From contig CM037460.1 of NCBI GenBank assembly GCA_021014325.1, forward strand, positions 24,094,544-24,158,543: 64,000 nt of DNA, given 5' to 3'. This stretch comes from Plazaster borealis (Eukaryota; Echinodermata; Asteroidea; Forcipulatida; Labidiasteridae). Positions 1 through 11,043 of the stretch are shown piece by piece (positions within the stretch are counted from its first letter, which is position 1; every line of letters begins with the position of its first letter). The translations under genes and the position numbers were made by a program. The notes below the pieces were generated by a model. It saw only the letters and a list, made by a program, of their open reading frames with translations. It had not been told where the DNA came from and made no database searches.

Positions 1-707
1 ACCTGAGGAATCCTCATGTCATGTGTGTTGGCGAGTTTCTCATGGGTTGACTGTCCCATTTCCTTCATGAATAACGACGGGGTCAGCTATGGAGAGGGAG
101 GGGGAAAACACGAAAGACTGTTTTTAAAAATATCCGCGACACCTAAAAAGTCAAGTTAAAATTTCAGGACATGCAGCTATTACAGAAAAGTCTCTACTTA
201 TGTTCAAATATTTTTTCAAGAACGTTGGGTTCCCACATACACATTCAATGCTTTAACGTATGAAGGAAACAAATTGCCCACTTAAACAGGTCCCAACATT
301 TGAAAGCACGCACAGTCCATAGACCTTGTGCACATGACGTCATCGACCAGTGCAGTCTTTTTGGTGATCACCAGTGCGTATTTGAAAAAAGCTCCCAAAA
401 CATACTTGCTGGACCATGGCCGTGGTCTTGACGTTTCGAACAAAGCTTTGAGCAGAGTACACCGTTCAAAACGTTGAGACCACATCGGTTCTTCTCAGAG
501 CAAACACACTTTTCTTCCCCCAAAAAAGTTTTAGATGGATGTATCCGCAAGTTTTTTTTTACTGCTATAGTTTTTGTTTATGATCCACACCATGCAAAGC
601 TTCAAACATCAATTGCTATGAGTTAAACACTGCATAGGTAGAAGGGGGGATTCCTTCAAATGTGTGTTTAAACATTTACATTGCAAAAGGTAGGTGTTCC
701 ACTTTAC
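1..707. other. non-coding, probable intron of the left-edge gene
   Basis: I see no exon with domain signal or clear splice sites here. If the exon at 708-852 is real, this stretch is its downstream intron on the minus strand. Short open frames on the minus strand (282-550) have no recognisable features. Confidence 0.35.
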
Positions 708-852
708 CTTTGGTTCTTCAGCAGGTCCCCTTAGGAGCTTGGGGTTTCTTGGAGCAGTGACCTTGCTGACATAGAGGGGGGTCTCACCGCAGTCGGTGGC
801 CCTTTGGGCTGTCTGCTTCTCTAGACCTGTAGGCATCGTTGCTGCTTTTTAT
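708..852 (-). CDS. probable first coding exon of an unrecognised gene
   Basis: On the minus strand an acceptor (TTTCCAACAG) precedes base 852, and a donor (AAAG then GTAAAG) follows base 708. An ATG at 836 has A at -3, and the frame is closed by a TAA just upstream, so this looks like a 16-nt piece of 5' UTR followed by the start codon. The exon then encodes 43 residues ending in phase 0. The peptide is polar, rich in Pro, Lys and Glu, with no signal peptide or membrane segment, so an intracellular protein is likely. Further exons would lie at lower coordinates and mostly outside the window. I do not recognise the family. A chance open frame with good-looking splice sites is the alternative. 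Confidence 0.4.
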
Positions 853-3135
853 CTGTTGGAAACATGGCAAATAAAGTTGCTTATATTCCTAGTAATGATA
901 AAAAATATTTCCTGGTTTAACTTTTGGCATGCAGTATGAAATATTTGATTGACTAACAGCTAATATAAACAAAAAACCTTTAGTCCTTGTCAGCCATACA
1001 GTAGGATGCTGCAGGCAGCAGAATTATGCCAGCTTACATTTTTAAATTTTTTTTTACAATTAATGAAGGGGAATATACAACTTTAGAAGAAACCTAATCT
1101 AGACTTTGGGGGGAAAAGTTTACCAGAGTTGGAAAAAATTGTACTTGAAGATTTCAACTAGCGCTCCGACAGAGCTCTACCCTGAAAGATTCAAAATCGA
1201 CATCAAATTCAGTGTGCATGCGTTGTAAGCTTACCATTGGTATCAAAATTGTGAACAATTGTTGGCGCCATCACAACTTTTTTTAAAAATCTTGCAAATG
1301 GAGTTTGTGGCACCGATTCTGCGACATGTAAAATCGTTGAACGAAAGTGCAATTGTTTTAAAGTAAATTAAGGTATTTTATAATTAAGCCATAGAATATT
1401 GGAAAATGTTTACTACATAGTCTCCATAGATTTCCAACATCCCTCAAACATGTCAAATTCTTGTGGAATTTTATTTAATTAAGCAGACTAAAAATTAATA
1501 TATTTCTGCCGTTTTGTTTTGTGTCACTGTCAGCATTTGTGCACTCTCCCACAAGCATTGCTGCTGTCCTGGAGAGGGTGGGTTACAATTTCCATTTGTG
1601 CTCTTTGCTTGTGCTGTCAAACTAGTTATATAATCGTAACCCTTTCCCCCGCGGGTCGAACGACGGAGAGGGTTACGAGTTTAATGGCAAATACATGTAA
1701 AAATGTGAATGTGAAAAAAATCGAGACTGGACCAGACCAGATTTTTTGCCACTTTTTTAAAATCATTCAAAACATTCAACCAACAACCAACAATTTGATC
1801 TTGATAATGAATCTAATCCATTCATATCATCAAAAAAACAAAAAAAAAAAAAAGAGAAAAAAAAAACACAAAACTTACCGGAGACTGAGTGAACATGGTG
1901 AAGTGCCTAAGTGAATACGACAGACGAATACCAGACCCAGACTGAGCAGACTGGATGAACATTTAAAAACTGCACTTTCACGTAAATCTGCGAAAACAGA
2001 CGAAAAAAACCAGCTTTGGTGCAGCTTGGCTGCGCCCACTTCTTCCCATTCTGCACTGGTGTGCTTGTTGTATTATTGTGTTGTACATGTTTGTACATGT
2101 AAAACAACATACATATAAACACGTACTGTGTTATTGTACACTGTACATGTACATGTAACGGTACGGTGTGTGTATGTGTGCAAATGGCAATAAGCAATTA
2201 CATCGTAATTAGCCAACAACCGAAAAACATACAACAATAAGACTACATGTATAAAGGTGTCTTTGATATTTACTTACACGAATAAGTAAGTGGAGATTTT
2301 TTTTTTTTTAAATCATACACACGCGGTTACTACTAAAATATATATATATATACTGACTTGGTCTTGTAGCAACAGAGAGCTGTTGATAGTATAAATAGTG
2401 AAAAAAACGTAGTTTTTTAATGAAATAAATAAACAATTCATACAACGGTAAACAAAATCAAAGACTGACGATGCGGTCCTCCACACCATTTTAAAAAAAG
2501 TCCAATGGGGGGGGTCAAAGAAAAAAGATGTACAAGATGTTTTAGTGTGACCGATAATAAAATCCCCAAAATATCGTTTACTAATAAATAAATTGACAAT
2601 TGACTGTACTATTTATTACAACGCAAAGTGTACAAATTACACACATTTAAAAAAAATATACAAACAAACGGTTCTTATTTATGATCACACGTCACACACA
2701 GGTAGACAAGAGGGGGCGGGGCCCCCCCCAAAGCCTATAAACAACACACATCATCCATATGCCTACTCATATGTACGGATATTACAAATGCGTGCGTGCG
2801 ATACGACATTGTTACACACACACACACACACACCACCACACACGTTCGATGTACATGTACAGTGTACAGTAACAGTACGTTGTTTTACATGCCCACCCCC
2901 AATTTGATCAAAAATATTAATTCATTCGCAGGTACGCAATAGGACGTTTTTTTCCTGCATTGACTCAATTTTTTTTACAATAGTGACTAATTTTTTATTT
3001 TATGAAAGTATAAAGCAAGATAAAGAAATTCAAAGCCTTTGATGGAAAATCAAAGATAAACAAAAGATTTAAGATAAAATAAAAATGTAGCACAAAATCT
3101 TACTAATTAGACTAAAAATAAAAAAAAAAAAAAAA

Positions 3136-3174
<39 letters not shown>

Positions 3175-3842
3175 ACTGTAACGCTCTGTAGCCATTGCCA
3201 TACTTCAATACTACAATTACAAGACAATTTGAATTTCATTCATTTAACAACAGAGGGCATAAAAACTACGAAGAAGGAAGTGGACGTATGCATTTATAAT
3301 TTTTTTTACTTATTGTTTTTTTAATGCAGAGTCCATTTTCCCCACTTTGCAACCCCCCAGACCCCCCCAGTAATCCAGCCACCAACCCCACCCCACTAAA
3401 TAAAAAGCATTTAGAAGAAAGGCGGGACACAGCAGACTCCGTAGTGCGTTCCAGCCCAAGTGCGCGAATTCATGTGAAAACGAAAAACTTGACAAATCGG
3501 GGTAGATTGCAGACGACGTTTTCGTTTGTGCTTTGACGATGTTCTGCGGGCTTTAAATCTCTCAGGTGGGTAAAAGTTGTTCTTGATTCTGTTAATCAAG
3601 TCAAAATTCAATTTCAATTCTACGTCGAATAATGAATAGCCGGTTAGCGGTTACAGCCGAAGCCACCCCAAGTCTGTTTTTCCCAGGTCTGGTATTCGTC
3701 TCGTCTACGCGCACTTCACCACCATGTTCAGTCTCGGTAAAAGTTTTTGTTTTTTTTTCTTCTTTGTCTAACCAGAACCCTCTCGTCGCCGCGACGCCGG
3801 GAGGAGGGTTACGATTATCGCAACTACTGTCAAACGGGTACC
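853..3842. other. AT-rich non-coding region with simple repeats
   Basis: No supported gene. Contents visible: A-rich runs at about 1832-1867, a (CA)n tract at about 2814-2842, homopolymer A at about 3119-3172 and runs of C around 3350-3390. Short open frames here are interrupted, low in complexity, and without domain motifs. Confidence 0.5.
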
Positions 3843-4303
3843 GGTCAACTCGGTCCGAAGCCAACTCGGTCCGAGTCAACTCGGTCCGAAGTCAACTCGG
3901 TCCGAAACCAACTCGGTCCGAAACCAACTCGGTCCGAAGTCAACTCGGTCCGAAGTCAACTCGGTCCGAAGTCAACTCGGTCCGAAGTCAACTCGGTCCG
4001 AACAGAGTAGGCTATAGTCAGAGCGGGGAGGTAGTTTCAAGCATGATTCAATTAACTTCAAGTAAACACGGAGCAGGCCTATTGTTTATTTAAGCTATTT
4101 GTCTTTTCAGAAAAACGTGAATTTGGACACAAATAAGTCTCTCACACAATCTGGCATGATGAGATAAAGTTGACTTCGGACCGAGTTGGTTTCGGACCGA
4201 GTTGGTTTTAGACCGAGTTGGTTTTGGACCGAGTTGACTTTGGACCGAGTTGACTTCGGACCGAGTTGACTCGGACCGAGTTGACTTCGGACCGAGTTGA
4301 CCC
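3843..4303. repeat. inverted pair of 16-bp minisatellite arrays (fold-back structure)
   Basis: The left arm (about 3843-4004) repeats TCAACTCGGTCCGAAG about ten times in plus orientation, with some shortened units. The right arm (about 4168-4303) carries the same unit in reverse complement about eight times. About 165 bp of unrelated sequence separates the arms. The whole can fold into one long hairpin. No longer terminal inverted repeat was seen beyond the arms. The open frames crossing it encode only a translated repeat and are not genes. Confidence 0.85.
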
Positions 4304-5952
4304 ATAACCTGTCAAACTGCCGTCAAACTCAAACATGTCAAAAGTCAAAAATGTCAAATCTTGTCATGCTTGTCGGAAAAGTGGGGCTAGTTGTAGTTAG
4401 GCCTAGTCGGAAACGAAACGCCGTCTGACACTGACAGACATGCCTACATAATTATTTAATTCTAATCAGCACACATTTTTTAGTTTCAAATTATTTCGAA
4501 TTCAAACCGTCTACCAAAAGACACGTAGACGTAATTCACATTACGAATTTACGTGTTTACATTTGTACCATGTTTACAGTAGTAAGCTGGTAGGCCTATT
4601 TGGTATTGGTAAGCGCACACTCAGCACTGCACCCTCTAAAAACGCATTGACGACACTCACGATTCGATTCGGAAATCAATACCCCATTTATCATAATACC
4701 ACGAAAACCCTTTCTTTTGATGTATCTGGGTGCTGACGAAACCCAGGTATAAAAATGTCAAACTCACCTTTGCTGATAATAAATTAAGATCATACTTCTA
4801 CGGATGTTTTCATCGTCAGGAGTTTAAAAACTTCAAACTAAACATATCGCCATCTTATCTTTGGACCATCGTGTTGTCAAGCAACCCGTTTCTAAAAATA
4901 TATATAACGGTTACTCCCATTGGATAATCTTTTCTATGGAGTTAATTTTGACCAATTGCATTACGTGACATGTAAGCACTGCGATAAATGGTTTAGGTAA
5001 ATAATCGTCTGGAACCCTGTGACATGCATCGCGGTTCACAACAGACTTTTGTACGGTATTGAACATTTTGTGGGGAAGGTCACCCAGACGATCTTTTGCC
5101 GAGGCAACAAGTGACTTGTCGTCTGCTTTCCTTCCAAAGAGGATCAATTAAATTAAGTCGCTCTTAATGTTTCTATTGTGGCGTTTATAAAATGAATATA
5201 TTAGAATAAGAGTTCGTTGTTCCTTGTGTGAATTGTTTCGATATATAAATGCGTTGTTTGTGCGGTTTTTGTAATATTGTGTAAAAAAAACACTTCTCGC
5301 GTTAAGTTGAGGTCGACGTTACTCAAGTCTTGTGAAGGGAGAATTATTTCATGTAAAATAGATGATGATGGCACCTGCCCCCAAAAGAGGCAGCGTATTG
5401 ATTGATACATAGACTTGTGGACAAGTCGTTAAGTTTGTCGCCATGATAGCGTTCAAGGCTCAAGGTTCATTCATTTTATTTCCACAGTATCAAAAGCAAA
5501 AAGGCAATACTTTTTCAATCAATCAAAAGAAATCATTACAAAATGCAAAGTAAATGTTTCACAACATAGGTTTGAAGAACTAGATGCAAAACAAACGTGA
5601 CACTGCAGAGGGATCCATTAAATTAAGAAGCAAAGCTTGTATAGGCAATGGTCCCTTATGACATGCATATGCATTGAGATTAAACAGTAATGTTAAGTGA
5701 ACCGTGGAGGTCCGTGGTCGAGTCGAGCCACCAATGAACAAAATTTAACAGCAAGTCTCAATCAAAGATTATAGAGCGTTCTATAATCGTTGGTCTCAAT
5801 GCAATGCACAAGCGTTCCGACTCTCTCCGCGATTCTTGCGACACGGCCGATGTCCTCGCGAGACTGCTGGCCCTCGCGAGATGCTGCTCTCGCGACTAGG
5901 CTTAGGCGGGGATATGCGGGAGATCACAGCGCTCGCGCGAGGCTGCTGGCTT
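4304..5952. other. non-coding, nothing recognised
   Basis: Unique-looking AT-rich DNA. A GC-rich patch with repeated CTCGCGA motifs lies at about 5820-5940. No gene or repeat family seen here also occurs elsewhere in the window. Confidence 0.4.
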
Positions 5953-6134
5953 GGGCCCAACCATAGAGCTGATTAAGCACAAAAAGTAGCTAAGCACAAC
6001 AAAGTTATGCTTACCAGACTAAGGTTACCAGCCAAACTACCATGTCGAGTGTACAATTTGTGACTGTATGCTCATGTCTGCTAAGCAGGAAATTTATAAG
6101 CAATCTGCTTGAGCAGCTCGATGACATTGGGCCC
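5953..6134. mobile_element. MITE family C (GGGCCCAATTTCATAGAGC termini)
   Basis: About 180 bp with inverted ends: GGGCCCAACCATAGAGCTG on the left and CAGCTCGATGACATTGGGCCC as its near complement on the right. The same inner text (AAAAGTAGCTAAGCACAAC, then TTACCAGCCAAA) recurs at 15518, 19643 and 49139, and at the edges of 13213-14514. It has no coding capacity. Confidence 0.75.
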
Positions 6135-8020
6135 TGGGGAGAGCATGTCTTTGATCGCGGAGAGCGGCTGCCGCGACTCGACTATCACCGTGACAATAAC
6201 ATCGACTCGTCCACAAGTCTAACTGATACACAGCTCTGGGCAGTTTCGATGCAGTGCACCACCTAGTTTGACAATAAATATTATGTCATCAGGGGCGGAT
6301 CCAAGATTTTCCAAAGGGGTGGGGGGCGTGAAAATGTACCAAGCAGCAAATGGTGAATGCAATTTGTGGCGCCTGAGAGCGCGTAACGCGAAGCCCTAAC
6401 GGCATTGGTTCCGGGACCCGCTTAAATGCTCCGAGCCAGTTAGGACTGTAGATGCTCTGTGGTGCGATCTCATGCAATATCTGACCACTTTAACCAATTT
6501 TGTTTTATCAAGATCATTATTTGAACATCATTTTCGACTTGGGAATCATTGAATCAGCCATCCTGAGTTATAAAATCAATGCAGACTGCAATTAATATTT
6601 ATTCAGGGACAAAAAAGTGTTGGGTGAGGAGGATCCTTCCTCCATGGTGAGACAAACGACATGCCAGTGCAATTGTCAATATAATTAACCAAAAACAAAG
6701 AAATAGACAAACTTTAATTCAGATCCATATGAGTCTTCTAAATTCACTGGAAATGTTTCTGTAACATCGATGATGGGGTCCAGGGTTGAAGCCCCGATGG
6801 GGGTCCAGGGGGTGAAGCCCCTGGAAGCTCTGAGCTTTTGGCCTTTTGAGGGGTGAAAAATCAAGCCTCGGTGTGCCTAAAACAGAGATATAGACACACT
6901 TTTTAAGCACTTTTGATCCATATCAATCTTCTAATAATTACTCAAAGAAAATTGTAATACCACAAATCTCACGTTTGGATCTGGTCGCTGCATTATCTGG
7001 TTTCATGCATATTCATTGAAAACATAGTGGGTAAGATCGTTTCTCAAATTCAAGCTTACTGTCGTATTATCCCGGACAAATTGGCACATCAGGTTTCAAA
7101 TGCTATGTTAATTATTGCAAATCTAAACAATTACAAGTGACATCATGAAAGATTCATTTTGGCAGAAAGAAAAATGTGAGTGGCGTAGGATGAAAAAGTA
7201 ATCCATCCTGCCTCGGGGGGGGGGGGAACTACACCACACACACTTGTGGCTAATATTTTTAACAAGGCAGTAAGTACTATAAAAAAAAGTGTTGGGGTTT
7301 GGGTTTTTTTTTTTTTTTTTTTTTTTTTTTGGGGGGGGGGGTGACGGAAAGTATCCGCCCATGGTCATTATGGATAGAGTCGATGGATTCATACACGACG
7401 ACCGGGCAAGTACCAGCATCCAAGTTGATCCCCATCTGCAGTAAAACTAGTCCCCCATCTGCAGTTAAATAGCATTTAAAAACCCACTGCTTATTCGGGT
7501 TGCTGCAATCGAAGCACGTAGAGATAAAGAAAACGCACACAACCCTTCAATTAAGGTAGATTAATTCCACACAGTCTTGTCATGTCTGTGCAGTTTTTTG
7601 TCATCGGTATATTTCGGTAGCCGACCTCCCTGCCTGATGCCAGATGGCAAACATGTCCTCAATTACAAAGTTGCATGCTTGAAGCCAGGAAAAGCCATTA
7701 TAAACTCCTGAGCCTGTGTCCACTTGTGTCAAACTGTAATAAGATTCAAGCACATCTATTTTCGGTTATCAATTTTATCAATCTCATGCAATTCTTTAGT
7801 TCATTCTATATTTTCGAGGCTAGTCACGTTTTCTCTTTGGAACAAGGTCTCAGTTGAGAGAGAAAAAATATATAATTCCGCACATTGATCTCGTGCACAC
7901 GTACCTTTGAATTATACCATCATCACGTGGCTTGAGAAACACGTAGGACTGAGTCATGATCTGAATAGATCCCTTGCATTATTAAATTATGAAAACACAA
8001 GCCCAAAACAGTCCCCTCAC
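6135..8020. other. non-coding with degenerate repeats
   Basis: Contains a pair of related segments starting GATCCATAT at about 6722 and 6914, a motif resembling GGGTCCAGGGGGTGAAGCCCC at about 6797, and poly(T)/poly(G) at 7303-7341. No gene is supported. Confidence 0.4.
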
Positions 8021-8592
8021 TGGGGTCAATTAAGAGCTACCAATGTCCGAGAGTCGTGCTCAGCGCGTACACGCGTGCACGTTTACATTGTTTGGCGGCT
8101 AATGCAAGGGGTCTTATTAGCCTTCTGATTTCATTTGCAAACCTTCACATTTCGATTTATAAAAGATCGGAAATAAAGCTGGACTTGCGTTGCTTTTTTT
8201 AAATCAACTAAGCAAGAACGTAGTTTGCAATCTTGAGAGAAAAAGAGACACTTAATTCCACACAACCTTGAGAACGTCACGCGCTAGACATAAAATTACA
8301 CACAACTGGGGTCAATTAAGAGCTACCAATGTCTGAGAGTCGTGCTCAGCGCGTACACGCGTGCACGTTTACATTGTTTGGCGGCTAATGCAAGGGGTCT
8401 TATTAGCCTTCTGATTTCATTTGTAAACCTTCACATTTCGATTTATAAAAGATCGGAAATAAAGCTGGACTTGCGTTGCTTTTTTAAAATCAACTAAGCA
8501 AGAACGTAGTTTGCAATCTTGAGAGAAAAAGAGACACTTAATTCCACACAACCTTGAGAACGTCACGCGCTAGACATAAAATTACACACAAC
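8021..8592. repeat. tandem duplication, 2 x 286 bp, upstream of the GPCR
   Basis: Copy 1 is 8021-8306 and copy 2 is 8307-8592. By eye they differ at only three positions (C/T near 8048/8334, C/T near 8138/8424 and T/A near 8200/8486). Each copy contains TTTATAAAAGATCGG and several GCGTACACGCGTGC-type palindromes. The second copy ends about 50 bp before the GPCR TATA box, so any control element in the unit is doubled. The near identity implies a recent event or an assembly artefact. Confidence 0.92.
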
Positions 8593-8644
8593 CAATTATT
8601 CGGATTGTGCTGATTTTAATTGGCTGTCCAGTCCGTTCACTTGG

Positions 8645-8683
8645 TATATAAAAGGGACATAGATGCATGGATTGCCAATTTCA
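8645..8683 (+). promoter_or_regulatory. TATA box and initiator of the GPCR gene
   Basis: TATATAAAAG lies at 8645-8654. An initiator-like CCAATTT (YYANWYY) lies at 8675-8681, with its A at 8677. This is 30 bp from the TATAAAAG start, the canonical spacing. A second initiator-like TCATTTC lies at 8681-8687. The implied 5' UTR is about 76 nt and unspliced. No transcript evidence. Confidence 0.6.
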
Positions 8684-8752
8684 TTTCTCAACGGATCCGG
8701 TTATTAAACAGACTAACTTGAGTTTTCGATTTAAGTCTTGTTTCTTTTCATA

Positions 8753-9814
8753 ATGGAGATGTCTACAGTTTCTGGTCCTACAACTGATGACGAGCCTCCA
8801 GTTAGTTCGAACAGTGCTGCTTTTTATGTGTATTTGGCATTGGGCTCTCTTGGAATGATGGGAAATGCATTCGTGTGTCTGGTCATGATACGATATAGGA
8901 ACGTGTTCAACTCATCAACTAACAAGCTCATTATCCATCAATCTGTATTGGATTTTCTGGGCTCTCTGGTGTTTATCCTGCGCCGCTGTTTGGTGATATC
9001 ACCAGGCAATGTACCCCAAAACACACTGGGCTCACTCTACTGTAGACTTTGGTCGGCAGGCTTACCTCAGTTTGGGTTGTTCATCACATCAAGTTACAAC
9101 CTGGTTGCAATCTCCGTCGAAAGATATTATGCAACGTGTCAGCCCGTCAGACATCGTAACCTTTTTTCAAGCCGTCGACTCAAGATGGTCATATTTGCTG
9201 CCTGGATTTGTGGTTGGGTACCGGAACTTCACGGCACATTCATGGCGCAAAGGGTCGCTGGGGATTGTTCCTATATTTGGCCAAGTCCTGAAGCTCAGGC
9301 TGTTGGTGGTTGCTTGATAATCCTCGTTGTTCTAATCATCCCGTTCGCAGTCATTATCTTTGCCTACACAAAAATCATCTTAGTGCTCCGTAAACGATCC
9401 AGAGCCAGGGCTGACGACACCAATCAAGATGCGAGAAACATGCTGTCTAGAGCCAACAAAAACGTCACTAAGACTTTACTGGTAGTGGTTGTCTTCTTTG
9501 GCATCTGTTGGACACCAGCAAGCATCAACTACTTGCTGTTTAATCTTGGTATCAATGATTTTGTCATTTACAACACAGTGTTGCCGCCATTACTTACCAT
9601 TGTGGCGATGAATCTTTGCATTAACCCGATCATCTACTGCTTCACGTACGAACGCTTTCAGAAACAAGCCAAAAAGATGATGTGTGGTAGATGTCAGCAC
9701 AATGTTAACCGTGTGGACACCACTAGTGAATCAACAAGGCAGGCAACAAATGCACAACACACCACACAGGTCTCAATTATCAATGCACCAAATATTCCGC
9801 ATGCTGAACCTTAA
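8753..9814 (+). CDS. rhodopsin-class (class A) GPCR, single exon
   Basis: A complete 353-residue seven-transmembrane receptor acting at the plasma membrane. The ATG at 8753 is preferred. The frame is open a little further upstream but has no earlier ATG. Landmarks: Gly37-Asn38 in TM1; Asp67 in TM2; Cys97 and Cys172 as the likely extracellular disulfide; Glu123-Arg124-Tyr125 (DRY variant) at the end of TM3; Trp151 in TM4; Pro197 and Tyr205 in TM5; Cys252-Trp253-Thr254-Pro255 in TM6; Asn291-Pro-Ile-Ile-Tyr295 in TM7. Cys311 and Cys314 follow helix 8 and may be palmitoylated. The sodium-site residues Asp67, Ser113, Asn287 and Asn291 are all present. Position 3.32 is Gln106, not Asp, which argues against a monoamine ligand and fits a peptide or orphan receptor. 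There is no N-glycosylation sequon in the short N-terminus. Intronless class A receptors are commonly expanded in echinoderms. The ligand cannot be named. Confidence 0.93.
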   Translation: MEMSTVSGPTTDDEPPVSSNSAAFYVYLALGSLGMMGNAFVCLVMIRYRNVFNSSTNKLIIHQSVLDFLGSLVFILRRCLVISPGNVPQNTLGSLYCRLWSAGLPQFGLFITSSYNLVAISVERYYATCQPVRHRNLFSSRRLKMVIFAAWICGWVPELHGTFMAQRVAGDCSYIWPSPEAQAVGGCLIILVVLIIPFAVIIFAYTKIILVLRKRSRARADDTNQDARNMLSRANKNVTKTLLVVVVFFGICWTPASINYLLFNLGINDFVIYNTVLPPLLTIVAMNLCINPIIYCFTYERFQKQAKKMMCGRCQHNVNRVDTTSESTRQATNAQHTTQVSIINAPNIPHAEP

Positions 9815-10230
9815 AATGCTATTCTTATGAAGAAACTGTTTCAGTCATCTACTGTTTCACGTCGTCAATCGTAATGTGGACACTCCACTTGTGGATCAAC
9901 AAGGCTAAGACAGATACAGCGCAGCACCGCACAAGTAACAGTGTAAAGTGTACCCAATTTCTGCTGAACCTTAGAATGCAATCTTAGTTGAAATTGATTT
10001 TAGTTAGCTACTGTTTCACATCGTCAACCGCGTGTGGATCCACTGGATCAACGATTACTACATCGCAAGGTGATATGTTATAAATGTATAAATCATCCTG
10101 CTGAACTTTATAATACAATATTAGAAGAAACTGTTTATAACAGTCATCTACCGCTCCACATCGTGAACCTCGTGTGGATCCCACTAGTGGATCAACAAGG
10201 CAGTAGACAGAGTAGATAGTCCACGCCCTC
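9696..10230 (+). repeat. degenerate tandem copies of the GPCR C-tail and 3' UTR
   Basis: The segment encoding the last residues of the receptor plus its 3' flank is repeated about four times. The GTGTGGA anchor appears at about 9711, 9874, 10032 and 10172 (spacing about 163, 158 and 140 bp). Shared landmarks are CGTGTGGACACC, GGATCAACAAGGC, GCTGAACCTTA and CTACTGTTTCAC. Copy 1 is the true 3' end of the gene. Copies 2-4 have lost the frame and carry deletions. Confidence 0.85.
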
Positions 10231-10234
10231 ATCT

Positions 10235-11043
10235 CGTCACGCCTTGATTTCTACAACTTGCTTTTTGTAAAGGCCTTCCTCAACAACAACCAACTGCAAC
10301 GTCTCCAAAATTCTGCTGCCAGACTTGCAACTCTCACCGAAAAATATATATAGTCACATAACACCTGTTCTTGAATCCCTCCATTGGCTGTCTGTTGCGA
10401 TACGCATCACCTTCAAAGTTCTGTTGCTGGTCTACCACGCAATTCATGGATCTTCACAAGTCTATATGCAGAAATCAATACAGGCATACAATCCTCCACG
10501 CAGACTAATTAAAGTCACTGAACACGTTTGGAAATTGTCGAAGACCAGTGTTTTCACTTGGTGTATCCCAATATATGCATAAATAACAAGCCTGTGAAAA
10601 TTTGGGCTCAATTGGTCATCGAAGTTGCAAGAAAATGATGAAAGAAAAAACACCCTTGTTGTACAAATTTGTGTGCTTTCAGATAGGAATAAAAACTTCT
10701 TGCAAGAAGTTTTTATTATTTTAGCGAGAATCTCAAAAACTACGTTACTTCAGATGGAGTCGTTTCTAATGTTTTATACTATCAACAGCTCTCCGTTGCT
10801 TGTTACCAAGTAAGTTTGTATGTTAATATTATTTTGTTTTGAGTCATTACCAAACGTGTACGATACCTTTAAGGTCATCGGATTCCTCCATTATTCAAGT
10901 TCCCAGATCCCAACTCTCTTGGGGTGACTGCAGTTTTTCCCATGCTGGCCCTACTCTCTGGAGCAGTCTTCCACTTGCCCTTCGTCAAGCCTCATCAGCT
11001 AGTTCTTTCAAACAATTTGTCACGCGTACCACGAAGTGACCTA
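10235..11043 (+). pseudogene. non-LTR retrotransposon reverse-transcriptase remnant, split by a MITE
   Basis: The left part (10237-10508) carries the tail of a CR1/L2-like reverse transcriptase: Ser-Arg-Leu-Asp, Gln-Leu-Gln-Arg-Leu-Gln-Asn, an Ala-Ala-Arg-Leu motif, then a Leu-His-Trp-Leu block. The right part (10873-11043) continues with Trp-Gly-Asp, Ser-Phe-Ser-His-Ala-Gly-Pro-Thr-Leu-Trp and Ser-Leu-Pro-Leu, ending with Ser-Phe-Lys. A 364-bp MITE (10509-10872) sits between them. There is also a frameshift and an in-frame stop near 10322. Nothing of the endonuclease or central palm is visible. It is a dead 5'-truncated copy. Confidence 0.8.
10509..10872 (+). mobile_element. MITE family A (CACGTTTGGTAAT termini), inside a LINE
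   Basis: Left end TTAAAGTCACTGAACACG, right end CGTGTACGATACCTTTAA. Inside is the palindrome ACTTCTTGCAAGAAGT found in most family copies. Other copies lie at 27032, 48421, 51623 and 54609, with a shortened relative at 22374 and a half copy at 17044. All full copies have TTAA at both edges, compatible with a TTAA-type target duplication (a piggyBac hallmark), although TTAA could also be the element's own end. Open frames reading across it are repeat-derived. Confidence 0.85.

Noticed and set aside
3632..4093. Repetitive 153-residue protein with Ser-Val-Arg-Ser-Gln-Leu-Gly-Pro units
   Set aside because: Translated 16-bp minisatellite. Similar frames exist in several frames and on both strands.
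8738..8752. Extended N-terminus for the GPCR starting at a TTG codon
   Set aside because: An animal gene should start at ATG. The first ATG in frame is at 8753 and fits the promoter spacing.
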